Part shown: piece after piece, positions 9,053 through 18,142 of the stretch
Layout of the letters: each line of letters begins with the position of its first letter
Position numbering within the stretch: position 1 is the first letter of the stretch
Source: Chryseobacterium sp. IHB B 17019
Lineage (GTDB): Bacteria; Bacteroidota; Bacteroidia; Flavobacteriales; Weeksellaceae
Assembly (NCBI RefSeq): GCF_001456155.1
Contig: NZ_CP013293.1
Location: 3,348,001 to 3,412,000 of the forward strand
Direction of reading: 5' to 3'
DNA: 64,000 bases
Notes under the pieces: generated by a model
Databases searched by the model: none
Seen by the model: only the letters and a program-made list of their open reading frames with translations
What the model was told of the DNA's origin: nothing
Translations under genes and position numbers: made by a program

Positions 9053-10153
9053 ATGATTAAATTTCTTGATTTACAAAAGATCAATCTACAATATCAAAAC
9101 GAAATTGAAACGAAGCTTTTAGAAGTTTTCCGTTCCGGATGGTACCTGATGGGAAATCAACTTTCAAATTTTGAAAAAAACCTTTCTGATTACATCGGAG
9201 CAAAACATTCCATCGGCGTTGCTAATGGATTAGATGCGTTGAGATTGATTCTGAGAGCTTATATGGAAATGGGAGTAATGAAAGCCGGAGACGAAATTAT
9301 TGTTCCTTCAAATACTTACATTGCCTCTATTTTAGCAATTTCAGATAACGGATTAACACCTGTTTTAGTAGAACCGGAGATTAATACATATAATATTGAT
9401 ATTTCAAAAATTGAAGAAAAAATTACTTCAAAAACAAAAGGAATTCTTATTGTACATCTTCAGGGTAGAGTTGTTTTTTCTGATGAGCTTACAGAGATCG
9501 CGAAAAAGCATAATCTGAAAATAATTGAAGATAATGCACAAGCCATCGGAGCAGCATGGAAAGGCAAAAAAACCGGTAATCTTGGTGATGCAGCCGGATT
9601 CAGCTTTTACCCCGGTAAAAACCTAGGCGCTCTTGGAGACGCCGGAGCCGTATCCACGAATGATGATGATCTGGCAAAAACGATAAGAGCGCTGGCAAAT
9701 TATGGTTCCAATCAAAAATATGTAAATATTTATAAAGGCTTAAATTCAAGGCTAGATGAAATTCAGGCTGCCGTTTTGGATGTAAAGCTTCAATATATTG
9801 ACAACGAAAATAACATCAGAAGACAGATTGCAAAACGTTTTATTGATGAAATAAACAATCCGGCAATCATTCTTCCGGAATACCCGGCTTATGAAAATGA
9901 ACATGTGTGGCATCTTTTCGTGATCCGTTCGGAAAAAAGGGATCAGCTTCAGGCTTATCTTACGGAAAACGGTATTCAGACTTTGATCCACTACCCTATT
10001 CCGCCACACAAACAGGAAGCATATAAAGAATGGAATGATTTGTCGTTCCCTATCAGCGAAAAGATTCATGATGAGGTGCTGACACTGCCTCTTTCCCCTG
10101 TGATGAGTGAAGAAGAAATCAGCAGAATTATAGCAGTTACAAATACATTTTAA
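9053..10153 (+). CDS. DegT/DnrJ/EryC1 sugar aminotransferase (FdtB-like)
   Basis: A 366-residue PLP-dependent aminotransferase that would aminate the C3 keto group of the dTDP-3-keto-6-deoxyhexose made by the preceding isomerase. The PLP lysine is Lys189 in [16 protein letters not shown], Asp160 in [10 protein letters not shown] contacts the pyridine nitrogen, and [15 protein letters not shown] is the family motif. The length and the GKNLGALGD motif fit the FdtB/DesV group rather than the WecE group. It overlaps no gene but is spaced tightly (10 and 3 bases) with its neighbours. The residue after HLQGR (RVVF) differs from the common 'HLyGq', which might affect specificity. Confidence 0.93.
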   Translation: MIKFLDLQKINLQYQNEIETKLLEVFRSGWYLMGNQLSNFEKNLSDYIGAKHSIGVANGLDALRLILRAYMEMGVMKAGDEIIVPSNTYIASILAISDNGLTPVLVEPEINTYNIDISKIEEKITSKTKGILIVHLQGRVVFSDELTEIAKKHNLKIIEDNAQAIGAAWKGKKTGNLGDAAGFSFYPGKNLGALGDAGAVSTNDDDLAKTIRALANYGSNQKYVNIYKGLNSRLDEIQAAVLDVKLQYIDNENNIRRQIAKRFIDEINNPAIILPEYPAYENEHVWHLFVIRSEKRDQLQAYLTENGIQTLIHYPIPPHKQEAYKEWNDLSFPISEKIHDEVLTLPLSPVMSEEEISRIIAVTNTF

Positions 10154-10156
10154 TCC

Positions 10157-11656
10157 ATGTCCAGGCTATTAGAAAATAAAGAATATTTTCTTAAAACAGT
10201 GAAAATTGCCAAACTTCTTTACAAAGAAAAGAAGTACAACCATTGTTTGCTGTATATAGAAAGGCTCTCCTATTCTGCCTGGTACAACTTTCCCGGATAT
10301 TATACTTCTAATGCTATTGAATCTATCATTAGAAATATCGCTTCAAAAACTTTAAAATTTACAAAGCAAAAGACAGCGGAATCCGGACAGGATAAAACAT
10401 TACATATTTTTTCTGAGATCAGCTATGTAGGGGGGCATTCAAAACTTATTTTCAGCTGGATAGAGAATGACAAAAACAGCAGCCACTATTTACTCAGCAC
10501 ATGGCAGGACCAGCAACAGGTTTCTGAGATTGCGGAGTCTTATAATTATAAGATAAACAACAACTTATTCGCTTTTGAAAAAGATTTAAATATTCTCGAA
10601 AAAGCTCAAAAAATCATTGAAACGCTGGAGAATAATGATTTTAGCCGTATCGTATTACATATCCATCCTCATGACGTTATCCCGTCGATGGTATTTTCTT
10701 CAGAAATGCTACAATACCCTGTATTTTTTCTGAATCATGCTGAACATACCTATTGGCTGGGCGCTCCCGTCATTGATTTTTTATTACAAATCCGTGAATC
10801 AAACCTTATAAAGGATTCAAAAAACAGAAATATTCCTGTTGAAGATCAGTTTTTCCTGCCCATACCAGTAGATGAATCTTTCACACTTAAAAAAACTGAA
10901 AGAAAAACGTTCCATATCCTGTCCATCGGCAGAGAGTCGAAGTATGAGCCTAACGAAACATATAATTTTTATGAAGCAGCTCTGAAAATTGTTGAAAAAT
11001 TTGAAAATGTAGTTTTTACCATTGTTGGAATCTCCGACATGAATGAAAACAGAAAAAAATATCAGCACAAAAGACTTATTCTTGTGCACCCCACCAGGGA
11101 AATTAATAAGTATATTGAAGATGCAGATCTATATCTGGAAGGGTTTCCAATACCTTCATTTACCTCCCTGCTGGAGCCTGCAATGGCAGGAATGCCGTTT
11201 GTGCTTCATTACGATCCAGCGAGCGTTTATAAGGTATTTGATGATAAAAAAGAAGAAGGTATTTTTTATCCTGAAAGTCTTACGGAGTGGCACCAGGAAG
11301 TAGAAAGAATCATAACTGACGAAACATACAGAAAAAAAATCAGTGATTTGCAGCAGAATTATTTAAAAAAATATTTCTCTGCGGAAGCATGGTCGTCACA
11401 ACTGGAAAAAATTAAATCACTTACAAAAAATAAAAAACATTCTGTCCGAACAATACCTGCTGAAGAAAAATATCTGGACGGCAGAGATGAGGAGTTGGTA
11501 TCCGTGATACAGACAATACCAATGAATCATTACAGCTATACCGGACGCCTGGGATTTTTTTCAAGATTAAAAGTTGTTATTTTATCCTTGAACAATCCGG
11601 ACTGGGTAAAACTTTTACCAAAAAAAAGAACGCTTAGATATTTGATAGGCAGATAA
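10157..11656 (+). CDS. Putative GT-B fold glycosyltransferase
   Basis: A 499-residue cytoplasmic protein. The C-terminal half (from about residue 250) has the GT-B nucleotide-sugar domain look: TFHILSIGRESKYEPNE, then VVFTIVGISDMN, ADLYLEGFPIPSFTSLLEPA (an E...E arrangement like GT4 enzymes) and GMPFVLHYDP. The N-terminal half contains HIFSEISYVGGHSKLI and HIHPHDVIPSMVF. It would transfer a sugar during repeat-unit synthesis; donor and acceptor cannot be assigned. The roughly 90-residue tail after the GT domain is poorly conserved in appearance. Confidence 0.8.
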   Translation: MSRLLENKEYFLKTVKIAKLLYKEKKYNHCLLYIERLSYSAWYNFPGYYTSNAIESIIRNIASKTLKFTKQKTAESGQDKTLHIFSEISYVGGHSKLIFSWIENDKNSSHYLLSTWQDQQQVSEIAESYNYKINNNLFAFEKDLNILEKAQKIIETLENNDFSRIVLHIHPHDVIPSMVFSSEMLQYPVFFLNHAEHTYWLGAPVIDFLLQIRESNLIKDSKNRNIPVEDQFFLPIPVDESFTLKKTERKTFHILSIGRESKYEPNETYNFYEAALKIVEKFENVVFTIVGISDMNENRKKYQHKRLILVHPTREINKYIEDADLYLEGFPIPSFTSLLEPAMAGMPFVLHYDPASVYKVFDDKKEEGIFYPESLTEWHQEVERIITDETYRKKISDLQQNYLKKYFSAEAWSSQLEKIKSLTKNKKHSVRTIPAEEKYLDGRDEELVSVIQTIPMNHYSYTGRLGFFSRLKVVILSLNNPDWVKLLPKKRTLRYLIGR

Positions 11657-11674
11657 TTATAAATTAAACCAAAT

Positions 11675-12841
11675 ATGAAATTACGCCCAATAGCCATACA
11701 TCTACCACAATTCCATCCATTTCCCGAAAATGACGAATGGTGGGGAAAAGGCTTTACCGAATGGACCAATGTAACCAAAGCTAAGCCTTTGTACGAAGGA
11801 CATGACCAGCCTCAGCTTCCCACAGATCTTGGTTTCTATGATCTTCGTCTTGCAGACTGCAGACTGGAACAGGAAAAATTAGCCAGAGAATATGGTTTTT
11901 ATGGTTTCTGCTATTATCATTATTGGTTTAATGGTAAATTATTAATGGAAAGACCTCTCGAAGAAAAATTAAAAAATCCTGAGGAAGATTTCCCTTTTAT
12001 GCTTTGCTGGGCCAATGAAAACTGGACTAGAGTCTGGGATGGCGGAGAAAACAATATTCTGATGGAACAGAATTATGAAGATTTGCCGGATCATATTGCA
12101 CATATCAATTATCTGATTCCGTTTTTTAAGGATGAAAGATATATTAAAATTGACGGGAAAGCCGTTTTTGCTGTTTACAGGTCAACAAAAATCCCTGATT
12201 TTGATAAAATTGCCCAAATGTGGAAAGATGAAGCCCGAAAACATGATGTAGAATTATACATTACAAGAATCGAAAGCTTCGGAGAAAGGGGCGCAGAATT
12301 TATCACGGAAAATATCGATGCCAGTATAGAATTTCAGCCGCATTCCGGTTTGAAAGTTCTGGGAGATGTAAAAAAAGAACGGGCTTTAGAAGTAAAGCAA
12401 AATTTTAAATCTTTACGTGACGAAATCAGTATCCAGACCATAAAGCAAAGCTATGACCACTGGACTAAAAAGCTGAAAATGAAGAATGAGCAACAGCCAG
12501 TGCAGCTCGACGGAAGCATTGTAGAATATTCGGATTTTGTGGATGCGGACATTGAGTTTCATAAAAAGGAAAAACCGGATCACAAATTTTACAGATGTGT
12601 ATGCCCGGGATTTGACAACAGCCCCAGAAAATCAAAGAATTATTTTATCCTTAAAGATTCTACTCCGGAAAAATTCAAATACTGGTTGGAAGAGAAAGTA
12701 AAAACTTTTGAACCTTACAGTGAGGAAGAAAATTTATTTTTTATTAATGCCTGGAACGAATGGGCAGAAGGAAATTATCTGGAACCCAACAGAACCTGGG
12801 GAAGAAAATACCTTGAGGTGGTAAAAGATGTTTTTAAATAA
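11675..12841 (+). CDS. WbsX-type glycosyltransferase / GH99-like domain protein
   Basis: A 388-residue protein that belongs to the WbsX family found in O-antigen clusters. It shows IAIHLPQFHPFPENDEWWG then KGFTEWTNV near the N-terminus, FCYYHYWFNGK, FMLCWANENWTRVWDG and INAWNEWAEGNYLEP at the C-terminus, the run of tryptophans and acidic residues that defines the family. The fold is a GH99-like TIM barrel; the role in O-antigen synthesis (glycosyltransferase versus glycan-processing enzyme) is not settled. Spacing of 18 bases from the preceding gene suggests the same operon. Confidence 0.92.
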   Translation: MKLRPIAIHLPQFHPFPENDEWWGKGFTEWTNVTKAKPLYEGHDQPQLPTDLGFYDLRLADCRLEQEKLAREYGFYGFCYYHYWFNGKLLMERPLEEKLKNPEEDFPFMLCWANENWTRVWDGGENNILMEQNYEDLPDHIAHINYLIPFFKDERYIKIDGKAVFAVYRSTKIPDFDKIAQMWKDEARKHDVELYITRIESFGERGAEFITENIDASIEFQPHSGLKVLGDVKKERALEVKQNFKSLRDEISIQTIKQSYDHWTKKLKMKNEQQPVQLDGSIVEYSDFVDADIEFHKKEKPDHKFYRCVCPGFDNSPRKSKNYFILKDSTPEKFKYWLEEKVKTFEPYSEEENLFFINAWNEWAEGNYLEPNRTWGRKYLEVVKDVFK

Positions 12842-12930
12842 AACCTGGAGATCATATATTAATAACTTTGAACAGATAAAAAGATTTACAAGTAAAAATC
12901 TTATCAGGAAAATAAATAAGCAACACATAG

Positions 12931-13845
12931 ATGAACCCATTGGTTTCCATAATAATACCTAATTACAACCATGCCCGCTTTTTAAAACAAAGGCTGGAAA
13001 GTGTATTTGGCCAGACCTATCAAAACTTTGAAGTCATTCTTCTGGATGACACCTCTACGGATGACAGCAAATCTGTATTGGAACAGTATGCTGAGCACCC
13101 AAAAACATCTCATGTTGTTTTTAACGAGAAAAATTCCGGAAGCCCATTTGCTCAGTGGGAAAAAGGATTGGGTTTAGCAAAAGGTGATTATATTTGGATT
13201 GCTGAAAGTGATGATTTTTGTGAAGTTGATTTTTTAGAAAAGCTTGTCCCTTTGTTTTTCAAAGAAGAGAATGTAGCGCTTGTTTACTGCCGATCCAACA
13301 ATGTAGACGAAAACGGCAACTTTTTCGACATTTTTTACCCTGATAATTTTGATAATCAAAAATGGAAAACCTCCTATTTTAATAACGGAAATGATGAATT
13401 AAAAAACTTTGTAAGATATACCAATACCGTTCCCAACGCCAGCGCATGTCTTTTCAGGAAGCAGGATTTTGATTTTTCTGAAATGAAAAAAATGTTTTTT
13501 GCCGGTGATTGGCTTTTTTGGGCCAAAGTTTTGTCAACGGGCAATGTCTATTTCTGCAGTGAAGTACTCAATCATTTTAGATTCCATGACAAAACTACAA
13601 GAAGTAACAGATCTACCAATAGGTACAAAGAATATCTGCTTGTACTGTCATTTATCTATAAAACTATTGGGGAAAAGCTTTCCTACGAAAGAAAACACTT
13701 CTGGATATATTATGAAATGCAAAGACAATCTGTATCTTTACTGTTCCTGTTCAGGCATGTAAGACCGTTTTTTTATGCTTACTCGTATTTTAGATATAAA
13801 TTATTAAAGCATCAGATCAGGACAAAATTATTATCTAAACGATGA
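12931..13845 (+). CDS. Family 2 glycosyltransferase
   Basis: A 304-residue GT-A enzyme. The N-terminal VSIIIPNYNHARFL, the nucleotide-binding VILLDDTSTDDS and the metal-binding ESDD in YIWIAESDDF (about residue 93) are GT2 hallmarks. FAGDWLFWAKVL is the acceptor-side region. The C-terminal 80 residues are basic and aromatic, suggesting membrane contact. Start at MNPLVSIIIPNYN is fixed by the motif. The 89-base gap before it is unusually long for this operon. Sugar specificity is not predictable. Confidence 0.92.
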   Translation: MNPLVSIIIPNYNHARFLKQRLESVFGQTYQNFEVILLDDTSTDDSKSVLEQYAEHPKTSHVVFNEKNSGSPFAQWEKGLGLAKGDYIWIAESDDFCEVDFLEKLVPLFFKEENVALVYCRSNNVDENGNFFDIFYPDNFDNQKWKTSYFNNGNDELKNFVRYTNTVPNASACLFRKQDFDFSEMKKMFFAGDWLFWAKVLSTGNVYFCSEVLNHFRFHDKTTRSNRSTNRYKEYLLVLSFIYKTIGEKLSYERKHFWIYYEMQRQSVSLLFLFRHVRPFFYAYSYFRYKLLKHQIRTKLLSKR

Positions 13846-13919
13846 CAAAAGATTTATATAAAACACCGAAATACATAAAATTTTTAATACAAAATAAAAA
13901 GTATGCTTCCGCCAGTTAA
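13842..13919 (+). other. Short ORF coupled (ATGA) to the preceding glycosyltransferase; possible broken N-terminus of the next gene
   Basis: ATG at 13842 overlaps the TGA of the preceding gene and encodes 25 residues (MTKDLYKTPKYIKFLIQNKK...). It ends inside the start of the capsular-synthesis gene at 13903, in another frame. It may be a leader peptide, a frameshifted N-terminal extension of that gene, or chance. Confidence 0.25.
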
Positions 13920-14868
13920 ATATCGCGAAATACTTTGGGGAGAAGGTCCGGAAAACACCGAAAACATTCCCAAAATAATCTGGTCATTCTGGGATTATCC
14001 TAAAGAATCTCCATTGGTAAACGCATGCTTTAGAAATTTAAAAAAATATCTGCCCGGCTTTGAAGTTCATATTTTAAACAGAGAAAATGTAAAGAAGTTT
14101 TTACCCGAGGCAGAAATACAGATTCGTGAGGATATTTCTTTTGTTAATTTTACAGATCTTGTAAGATTAAATGTGCTGGATGTATACGGTGGCTTTTGGC
14201 TGGATGCAAGCATTATGCTTACAGAAAATTTTGACTGGATTTTTAACCTTAAGTCTGAATATAATGCAGATCTCATAGGTTTCTATTCCGATCTTGTAAC
14301 TAATGATTTTGAATACCCTGTCCTTGAAACATGGTTTTTGGCTTCTCCTAAAAACGGCAAAATGATTCATGACTGGCACATGGAATTCAGAAAATGCTAT
14401 TATTCTCCGGATCCTCATAATTTTTACTCTGAAATAAAAAATAATCCCGCTCTACGACAGAATATTACCGAAGACTGGTTACTTGACTATCTTATCGCTT
14501 ATCAGGCTGCAATGACGGTCATGCGAAGATCAAAAAACTATCGTATATTGATGATTTCGGCCAACGATATGGCTCATTTTTATAATTTTAATTTAAAAAT
14601 TAAAGGAAAAGACTTAAGCCGATTATTCCTTCAGGGTACAGTTCCTGAGCATTATCCCAAGCTTATAAAATTTGAAAAGAACGGCAGAAATATAATGGAT
14701 GCAGATATAGCATATGGAAAATATCGTAGAAAATCTTTTTTGTTTTCAATATCAGAAGAGCCCAATTATTATCTTAATAAGCTAAAGAGGAGGAAGGATT
14801 ATGCTTTCTTCATAATCAGGCATCAGATTAATTTACTGTTTCAGAAAATAAACACAACAAAACAATGA
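13903..14868 (+). CDS. Capsular polysaccharide synthesis protein / GT32-like glycosyltransferase
   Basis: A 321-residue protein. IPKIIWSFWDYPKESPLV near the N-terminus and FTDLVRLNVLDVYGGFWLDA (about residues 85-105, with the DxD-like LDAS) match the capsular-synthesis (PF05704-like) and GT32 family, whose members transfer sugars from nucleotide donors. GYKxx-type C-terminal region is basic. The ATG at 13903 is the first in frame after a TAA at 13885. The ORF therefore lacks the short extra N-terminal segment many relatives have; the short ORF at 13842 may be its displaced part. The stop overlaps the next start (ATGA). Confidence 0.85.
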   Translation: MLPPVKYREILWGEGPENTENIPKIIWSFWDYPKESPLVNACFRNLKKYLPGFEVHILNRENVKKFLPEAEIQIREDISFVNFTDLVRLNVLDVYGGFWLDASIMLTENFDWIFNLKSEYNADLIGFYSDLVTNDFEYPVLETWFLASPKNGKMIHDWHMEFRKCYYSPDPHNFYSEIKNNPALRQNITEDWLLDYLIAYQAAMTVMRRSKNYRILMISANDMAHFYNFNLKIKGKDLSRLFLQGTVPEHYPKLIKFEKNGRNIMDADIAYGKYRRKSFLFSISEEPNYYLNKLKRRKDYAFFIIRHQINLLFQKINTTKQ

Positions 14869-15533
14869 TCATAGGAAATGGGCTTATTGCCAATTCATTA
14901 AAAAATATTGATTCTGAAGACTATCTTTTTTTTGCTTCAGGCGTCTCCAATTCCCTCGAAACGAGAAGCTCAGAATTTGAAAGAGAATTTTCTCTTTTGA
15001 AAACCAACCTTGAAAACAGCAATGGAAAAAAGTTTATTTATTTCTCGACTTTAAGTGTTAACGATCAGTCGAAGCAAGGCAGCCATTACGTTTTGCATAA
15101 ACTTGAAATTGAAGATTACATAAAAAAGAACTGCGAAAACTATCTTGTTTTAAGGATAGGAAATATCGTAGGGAAAGGAGGAAACCCGAATACTTTGTTT
15201 AATTTTCTTAAAAATCAGATTAAAAATAACGCTCATTTTAAAGTTCACAGCAAGGCAAGAAGATTATTACTGGATATTGATGATATTGCGGATTTTTTGA
15301 GCTCGAATTGTATTGCTGTAAAAAATGACACCATCAATTTTGCATATCCATATTATTATGATTTAAAAGAAATTATAGGAGCCATTCAGAATGAAATGCA
15401 AAAACAAGCCAACTACGAAGAGTCTGATGAAGGAGATTTTTACAAAGTAGATTTTGATGCCAAAACGAATGATTTCTTTGCTGGAACCACGGCCGATGAA
15501 TACCTGAAAATTTTAGCACAAAAATATATTTAA
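14865..15533 (+). CDS. Short SDR-type NAD-dependent epimerase/dehydratase-like protein
   Basis: A 222-residue protein, clearly shorter than the usual 300-350 of extended SDRs. MIIGNGLIANSL is a reduced Rossmann glycine motif, KFIYFSTLSVND supplies the catalytic serine or threonine strand, and SHYVLHK is the YxxxK motif (Tyr79, Lys83). LVLRIGNIVGKGGNPNTL and LLLDIDDIADFL are the typical later strands. The truncated glycine loop and missing middle region suggest altered cofactor binding or a specialised keto-sugar reductase/epimerase. It overlaps the preceding gene by four bases and lies 10 bases before a GT2 gene. Confidence 0.8.
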   Translation: MIIGNGLIANSLKNIDSEDYLFFASGVSNSLETRSSEFEREFSLLKTNLENSNGKKFIYFSTLSVNDQSKQGSHYVLHKLEIEDYIKKNCENYLVLRIGNIVGKGGNPNTLFNFLKNQIKNNAHFKVHSKARRLLLDIDDIADFLSSNCIAVKNDTINFAYPYYYDLKEIIGAIQNEMQKQANYEESDEGDFYKVDFDAKTNDFFAGTTADEYLKILAQKYI

Positions 15534-15543
15534 AAAAGTACAC

Positions 15544-16467
15544 ATGTCTAAGGTTTATTTTATTATCGTTACCTACAATGCCATGAAATGGGCAGAAAGA
15601 TGTTTTACCAGTTTAAGACAGTCTTCCGTTCCTGTACATACAATTGTGATCGACAACGGTTCTGAGGATGGTACTCAGGAATATGTCAAAACCCATTTTC
15701 CTGAAGTAGATTTTATCCAGTCTGATACAAATTTAGGATTCGGAAAGGCTAATAATATCGGTATAGAAAAGGCTTATAAAGAAGGTGCTGATTTTTTTTA
15801 CCTGATGAATCAGGATGCCTGGTTATATGAAGACAGCCTGAAAGAGCTTCTTGATGTCTATAATTCTTATCCCAATAAAAATGAAATTGGAATTATCAGC
15901 CCAATCCACATCGACGGTTCCGAGAAAAAGCTCGACATTTTTTTGGATAAATATATTTCTTACAACTGCGATAAAACGAGATTGATTTCCGATCTGTATT
16001 TTCAGACATTGAAACCATGGTATGAGCTTGATTTCATAAATGCAGCCCACTGGTTTATACCGCGGGACACCATTGAAATCGTAGGTGGTTTTAACCCATT
16101 TTTTTTCCATTATGGAGAAGATAATGAGTATGTAAACAGAGTACATTTTCACAAGAAAAAGATTTTACTGGCCCCAAAAAGCAAAGTGGTACATGATGGC
16201 AAACAGTCATTACAAAAAGTGGATTACAATAAATATGAAGATCTCCGGATTGAAACAAATATTATGAATCCCAATCTTCCCGGTTCATTACAACAGGAAA
16301 AAAAAGCACTCCTCCAAAGTATTGTAAAAAACAGTTTGACAGGAAATTTTGAGAAAGCTAAAAAACATTATAAAAGTTATAAAAACATCAACAAATATGA
16401 TTCTGAATTACTAAAAATTAAGAAAAAAATAACAAATACACCTCATTGCTTCCTTGATCTATCATGA
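15544..16467 (+). CDS. Family 2 glycosyltransferase (WbbL-like)
   Basis: A 307-residue GT-A enzyme. VYFIIVTYNAMKWAERCFTS, HTIVIDNGSEDGTQEYV and FLMNQDAWLYED place it with WbbL/rhamnosyltransferase-like GT2 enzymes, in which NQD or DDD replaces the usual DxD. FIPRDTIEIVGGFNPFFFHYGED is the conserved catalytic GGF-to-E/D-E-D segment. The C-terminus is lysine-rich. It probably adds a sugar to the lipid-linked oligosaccharide. A similar name does not prove rhamnose specificity, particularly since rhamnose genes are absent here. Confidence 0.92.
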   Translation: MSKVYFIIVTYNAMKWAERCFTSLRQSSVPVHTIVIDNGSEDGTQEYVKTHFPEVDFIQSDTNLGFGKANNIGIEKAYKEGADFFYLMNQDAWLYEDSLKELLDVYNSYPNKNEIGIISPIHIDGSEKKLDIFLDKYISYNCDKTRLISDLYFQTLKPWYELDFINAAHWFIPRDTIEIVGGFNPFFFHYGEDNEYVNRVHFHKKKILLAPKSKVVHDGKQSLQKVDYNKYEDLRIETNIMNPNLPGSLQQEKKALLQSIVKNSLTGNFEKAKKHYKSYKNINKYDSELLKIKKKITNTPHCFLDLS

Positions 16468-16545
16468 AAAAGGGTTATTTTTATAATTCAAAAAAATTGT
16501 AGATTGCAGACAAATTGAAAAAAAAATTTATTATCCCTCAGATTT

Positions 16546-17463
16546 ATGATTAGTATCGTTAGCCCCGTTTATCGTGCTGAGAAAATACTTCCCCTTCTGG
16601 TCACGGAAATCTCTAAGCTGGCGCAGAAAATCGGCCAGGAATATGAGATCATTCTTGTGGACGACAGAAGCCCCGATAATTCGTGGGAAGTAATGAAACA
16701 CCTTACTGAAACCAACACTAATCTGAAAATCTACAGATTAAGCAGAAACTTTGGCCAGCATGCAACAATAATGGCCGGATTAAGCAAAGCTTCCGGAGAA
16801 TGGATCGTTGTAATGGATTGCGATATGCAGGATCAGCCCAAAGAAATAGAAAAACTTTATCAGAAAGCACTTGAAGGCTACGATGTTGTCCTCGCAAGAA
16901 GAGAAGTACGGATTGATTCTTTTTTTAAAAGATCATGCTCTAAAATCTTTTATAAAGTTTTCAACTATTTTGCTGGGATTGAGATCAATAATGAAATCGC
17001 TAATTTTGGTATTTACAATAAAAAAGTCATTGAATCTGTTTTAAATATAAAAGATAATATTAAATTCTTTCCCTTATTTGTCAACTGGGTGGGCTATACT
17101 ACCACGAGTGTTTCCGTGGAGCACAGTTCCCGCGAAGAGGGGAAATCTTCTTATAATTTTTCCCGGCTTATCTCTCTTGCATTCAATGTAATCATATCTT
17201 TTTCGGATAAACCACTGAAAATTTTCGTTGGCTTTGGGGCGGCAATCTCTTGCTTATCCGTTTTGGTTGCCTTATTTTTTGCTGTGAGATTTTTTGAAGG
17301 TAAAATCACCGAACCGGGTTTCAGCTCACTTATTCTTTCCATTTGGTTTTTATCCGGAGTAGTAATCAGCTGCATTGGCATTGTGGGAATCTATCTCGGA
17401 AAGACCTTTAACCAAACCAAAAACAGACCTGTGTTTATTATTGATGAAGCTTATGAAAGTTAA
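16546..17463 (+). CDS. Polyprenyl-phosphate glycosyltransferase, GtrB/DPM1-like GT2
   Basis: A 305-residue protein. Residues 1-230 carry a GT2 domain with ISIVSPVYRAEKILPLL, DDRSPDNSWEVM, RNFGQHATIMAGL and the metal-binding DCDMQDQPKE. Residues about 222-290 form two transmembrane helices (LKIFVGFGAAISCLSVLVAL and SLILSIWFLSGVVISCIG). This architecture is that of GtrB/ArnC/DPM1, which make polyprenyl-phosphate-sugar on the cytoplasmic face. A partner transferase on the far side of the membrane is expected; the multi-spanning protein encoded at 20053 is a candidate. It overlaps the next gene by eleven bases. Confidence 0.9.
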   Translation: MISIVSPVYRAEKILPLLVTEISKLAQKIGQEYEIILVDDRSPDNSWEVMKHLTETNTNLKIYRLSRNFGQHATIMAGLSKASGEWIVVMDCDMQDQPKEIEKLYQKALEGYDVVLARREVRIDSFFKRSCSKIFYKVFNYFAGIEINNEIANFGIYNKKVIESVLNIKDNIKFFPLFVNWVGYTTTSVSVEHSSREEGKSSYNFSRLISLAFNVIISFSDKPLKIFVGFGAAISCLSVLVALFFAVRFFEGKITEPGFSSLILSIWFLSGVVISCIGIVGIYLGKTFNQTKNRPVFIIDEAYES

Positions 17464-18142
17464 TTATTTACAGTGGGACAGTGATTTTTTCAATAAAAAA
17501 ATTGGTGATATTTCTATTCATCAAAAAGAAGATATAGAAACGGAAGATTATGATCTTATTGTTGTAAAACAGCCTTCAGAATTTAATATTGAATTAAAAA
17601 ACGCTCTCCTTTCTTTTCAGGAAACTAAGGTGAATTTTATAAAAACACTGGAAAAACCTCATCAGCCCGACTCTTTTACTATTAAGGATACAGACTCTAA
17701 TGATAAGGATATTGAGTTTTTCAGAGAACTGGCTTATGAAAGTGGAAAAAAAAGCCGATTTTTACTGGATCAGAAATTCGGTGAAGAAAAATTTAAAGAG
17801 CTGTATGACATGTGGATCATCAACAGTCTTAATAAAAAATTTGCTTTAAAAACTTTTTATATCGAAGAAAATAGGAAAGCCATCGGATTTGTGACGCTTC
17901 AGAAATACAATACGCTTGGAAAAATTGGTTTAATTGCCACGCATCCGGATTTTCAGGGCAAAGGTTTTGGAAAGAAGCTTTTAAATCATGTGGAAAATTT
18001 CTGCATCAAAAACGGGATATATCAATTAGAAATTCCGACACAGAAAGAAAATATTCAGGCCTGTGCATTTTATAAAAAACAGGGCTACAGCATAAAAGAT
18101 GAAATTATAATAAAACATTACTGGAAAAATGATTCCCTTTAA
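17453..18142 (+). CDS. dTDP-4-amino-4,6-dideoxygalactose N-acetyltransferase-like (WecD/RffC-type)
   Basis: A 229-residue GNAT enzyme, read from MKVNYLQWDSDFFNKKIGDI, the N-terminal WDSxFF motif characteristic of WecD/RffC. The C-terminal GNAT motifs are GLIATHPDFQGKGFGKKLL and ENIQACAFYKKQGYSI. WecD acetylates dTDP-4-amino-4,6-dideoxygalactose to dTDP-Fuc4NAc. Upstream in-frame ATGs exist within the GtrB-like gene, but the family N-terminus fixes the start at 17453. It overlaps the WecE-like aminotransferase by 14 bases, so the pair forms a self-contained 4-amino sugar branch starting from RfbB product. Confidence 0.88.
   Translation: MKVNYLQWDSDFFNKKIGDISIHQKEDIETEDYDLIVVKQPSEFNIELKNALLSFQETKVNFIKTLEKPHQPDSFTIKDTDSNDKDIEFFRELAYESGKKSRFLLDQKFGEEKFKELYDMWIINSLNKKFALKTFYIEENRKAIGFVTLQKYNTLGKIGLIATHPDFQGKGFGKKLLNHVENFCIKNGIYQLEIPTQKENIQACAFYKKQGYSIKDEIIIKHYWKNDSL

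Noticed and set aside
9053..10153. Possibility that the FdtB-like gene is a pseudogene because HLQGR replaces the common motif
   Set aside because: The PLP lysine and the frame are intact; one changed loop residue is not enough.
12828..12962. 44-residue ORF between the WbsX-like and GT2 genes
   Set aside because: It overlaps both neighbours, lacks family features and is short; listed only with the other coupled short ORFs.
17375..17452. Longer start for the WecD-like acetyltransferase inside the GtrB-like gene
   Set aside because: The family N-terminus (WDSDFF region) is only preceded by the short MKVNYLQ; the earlier codons are the shadow of the upstream gene.
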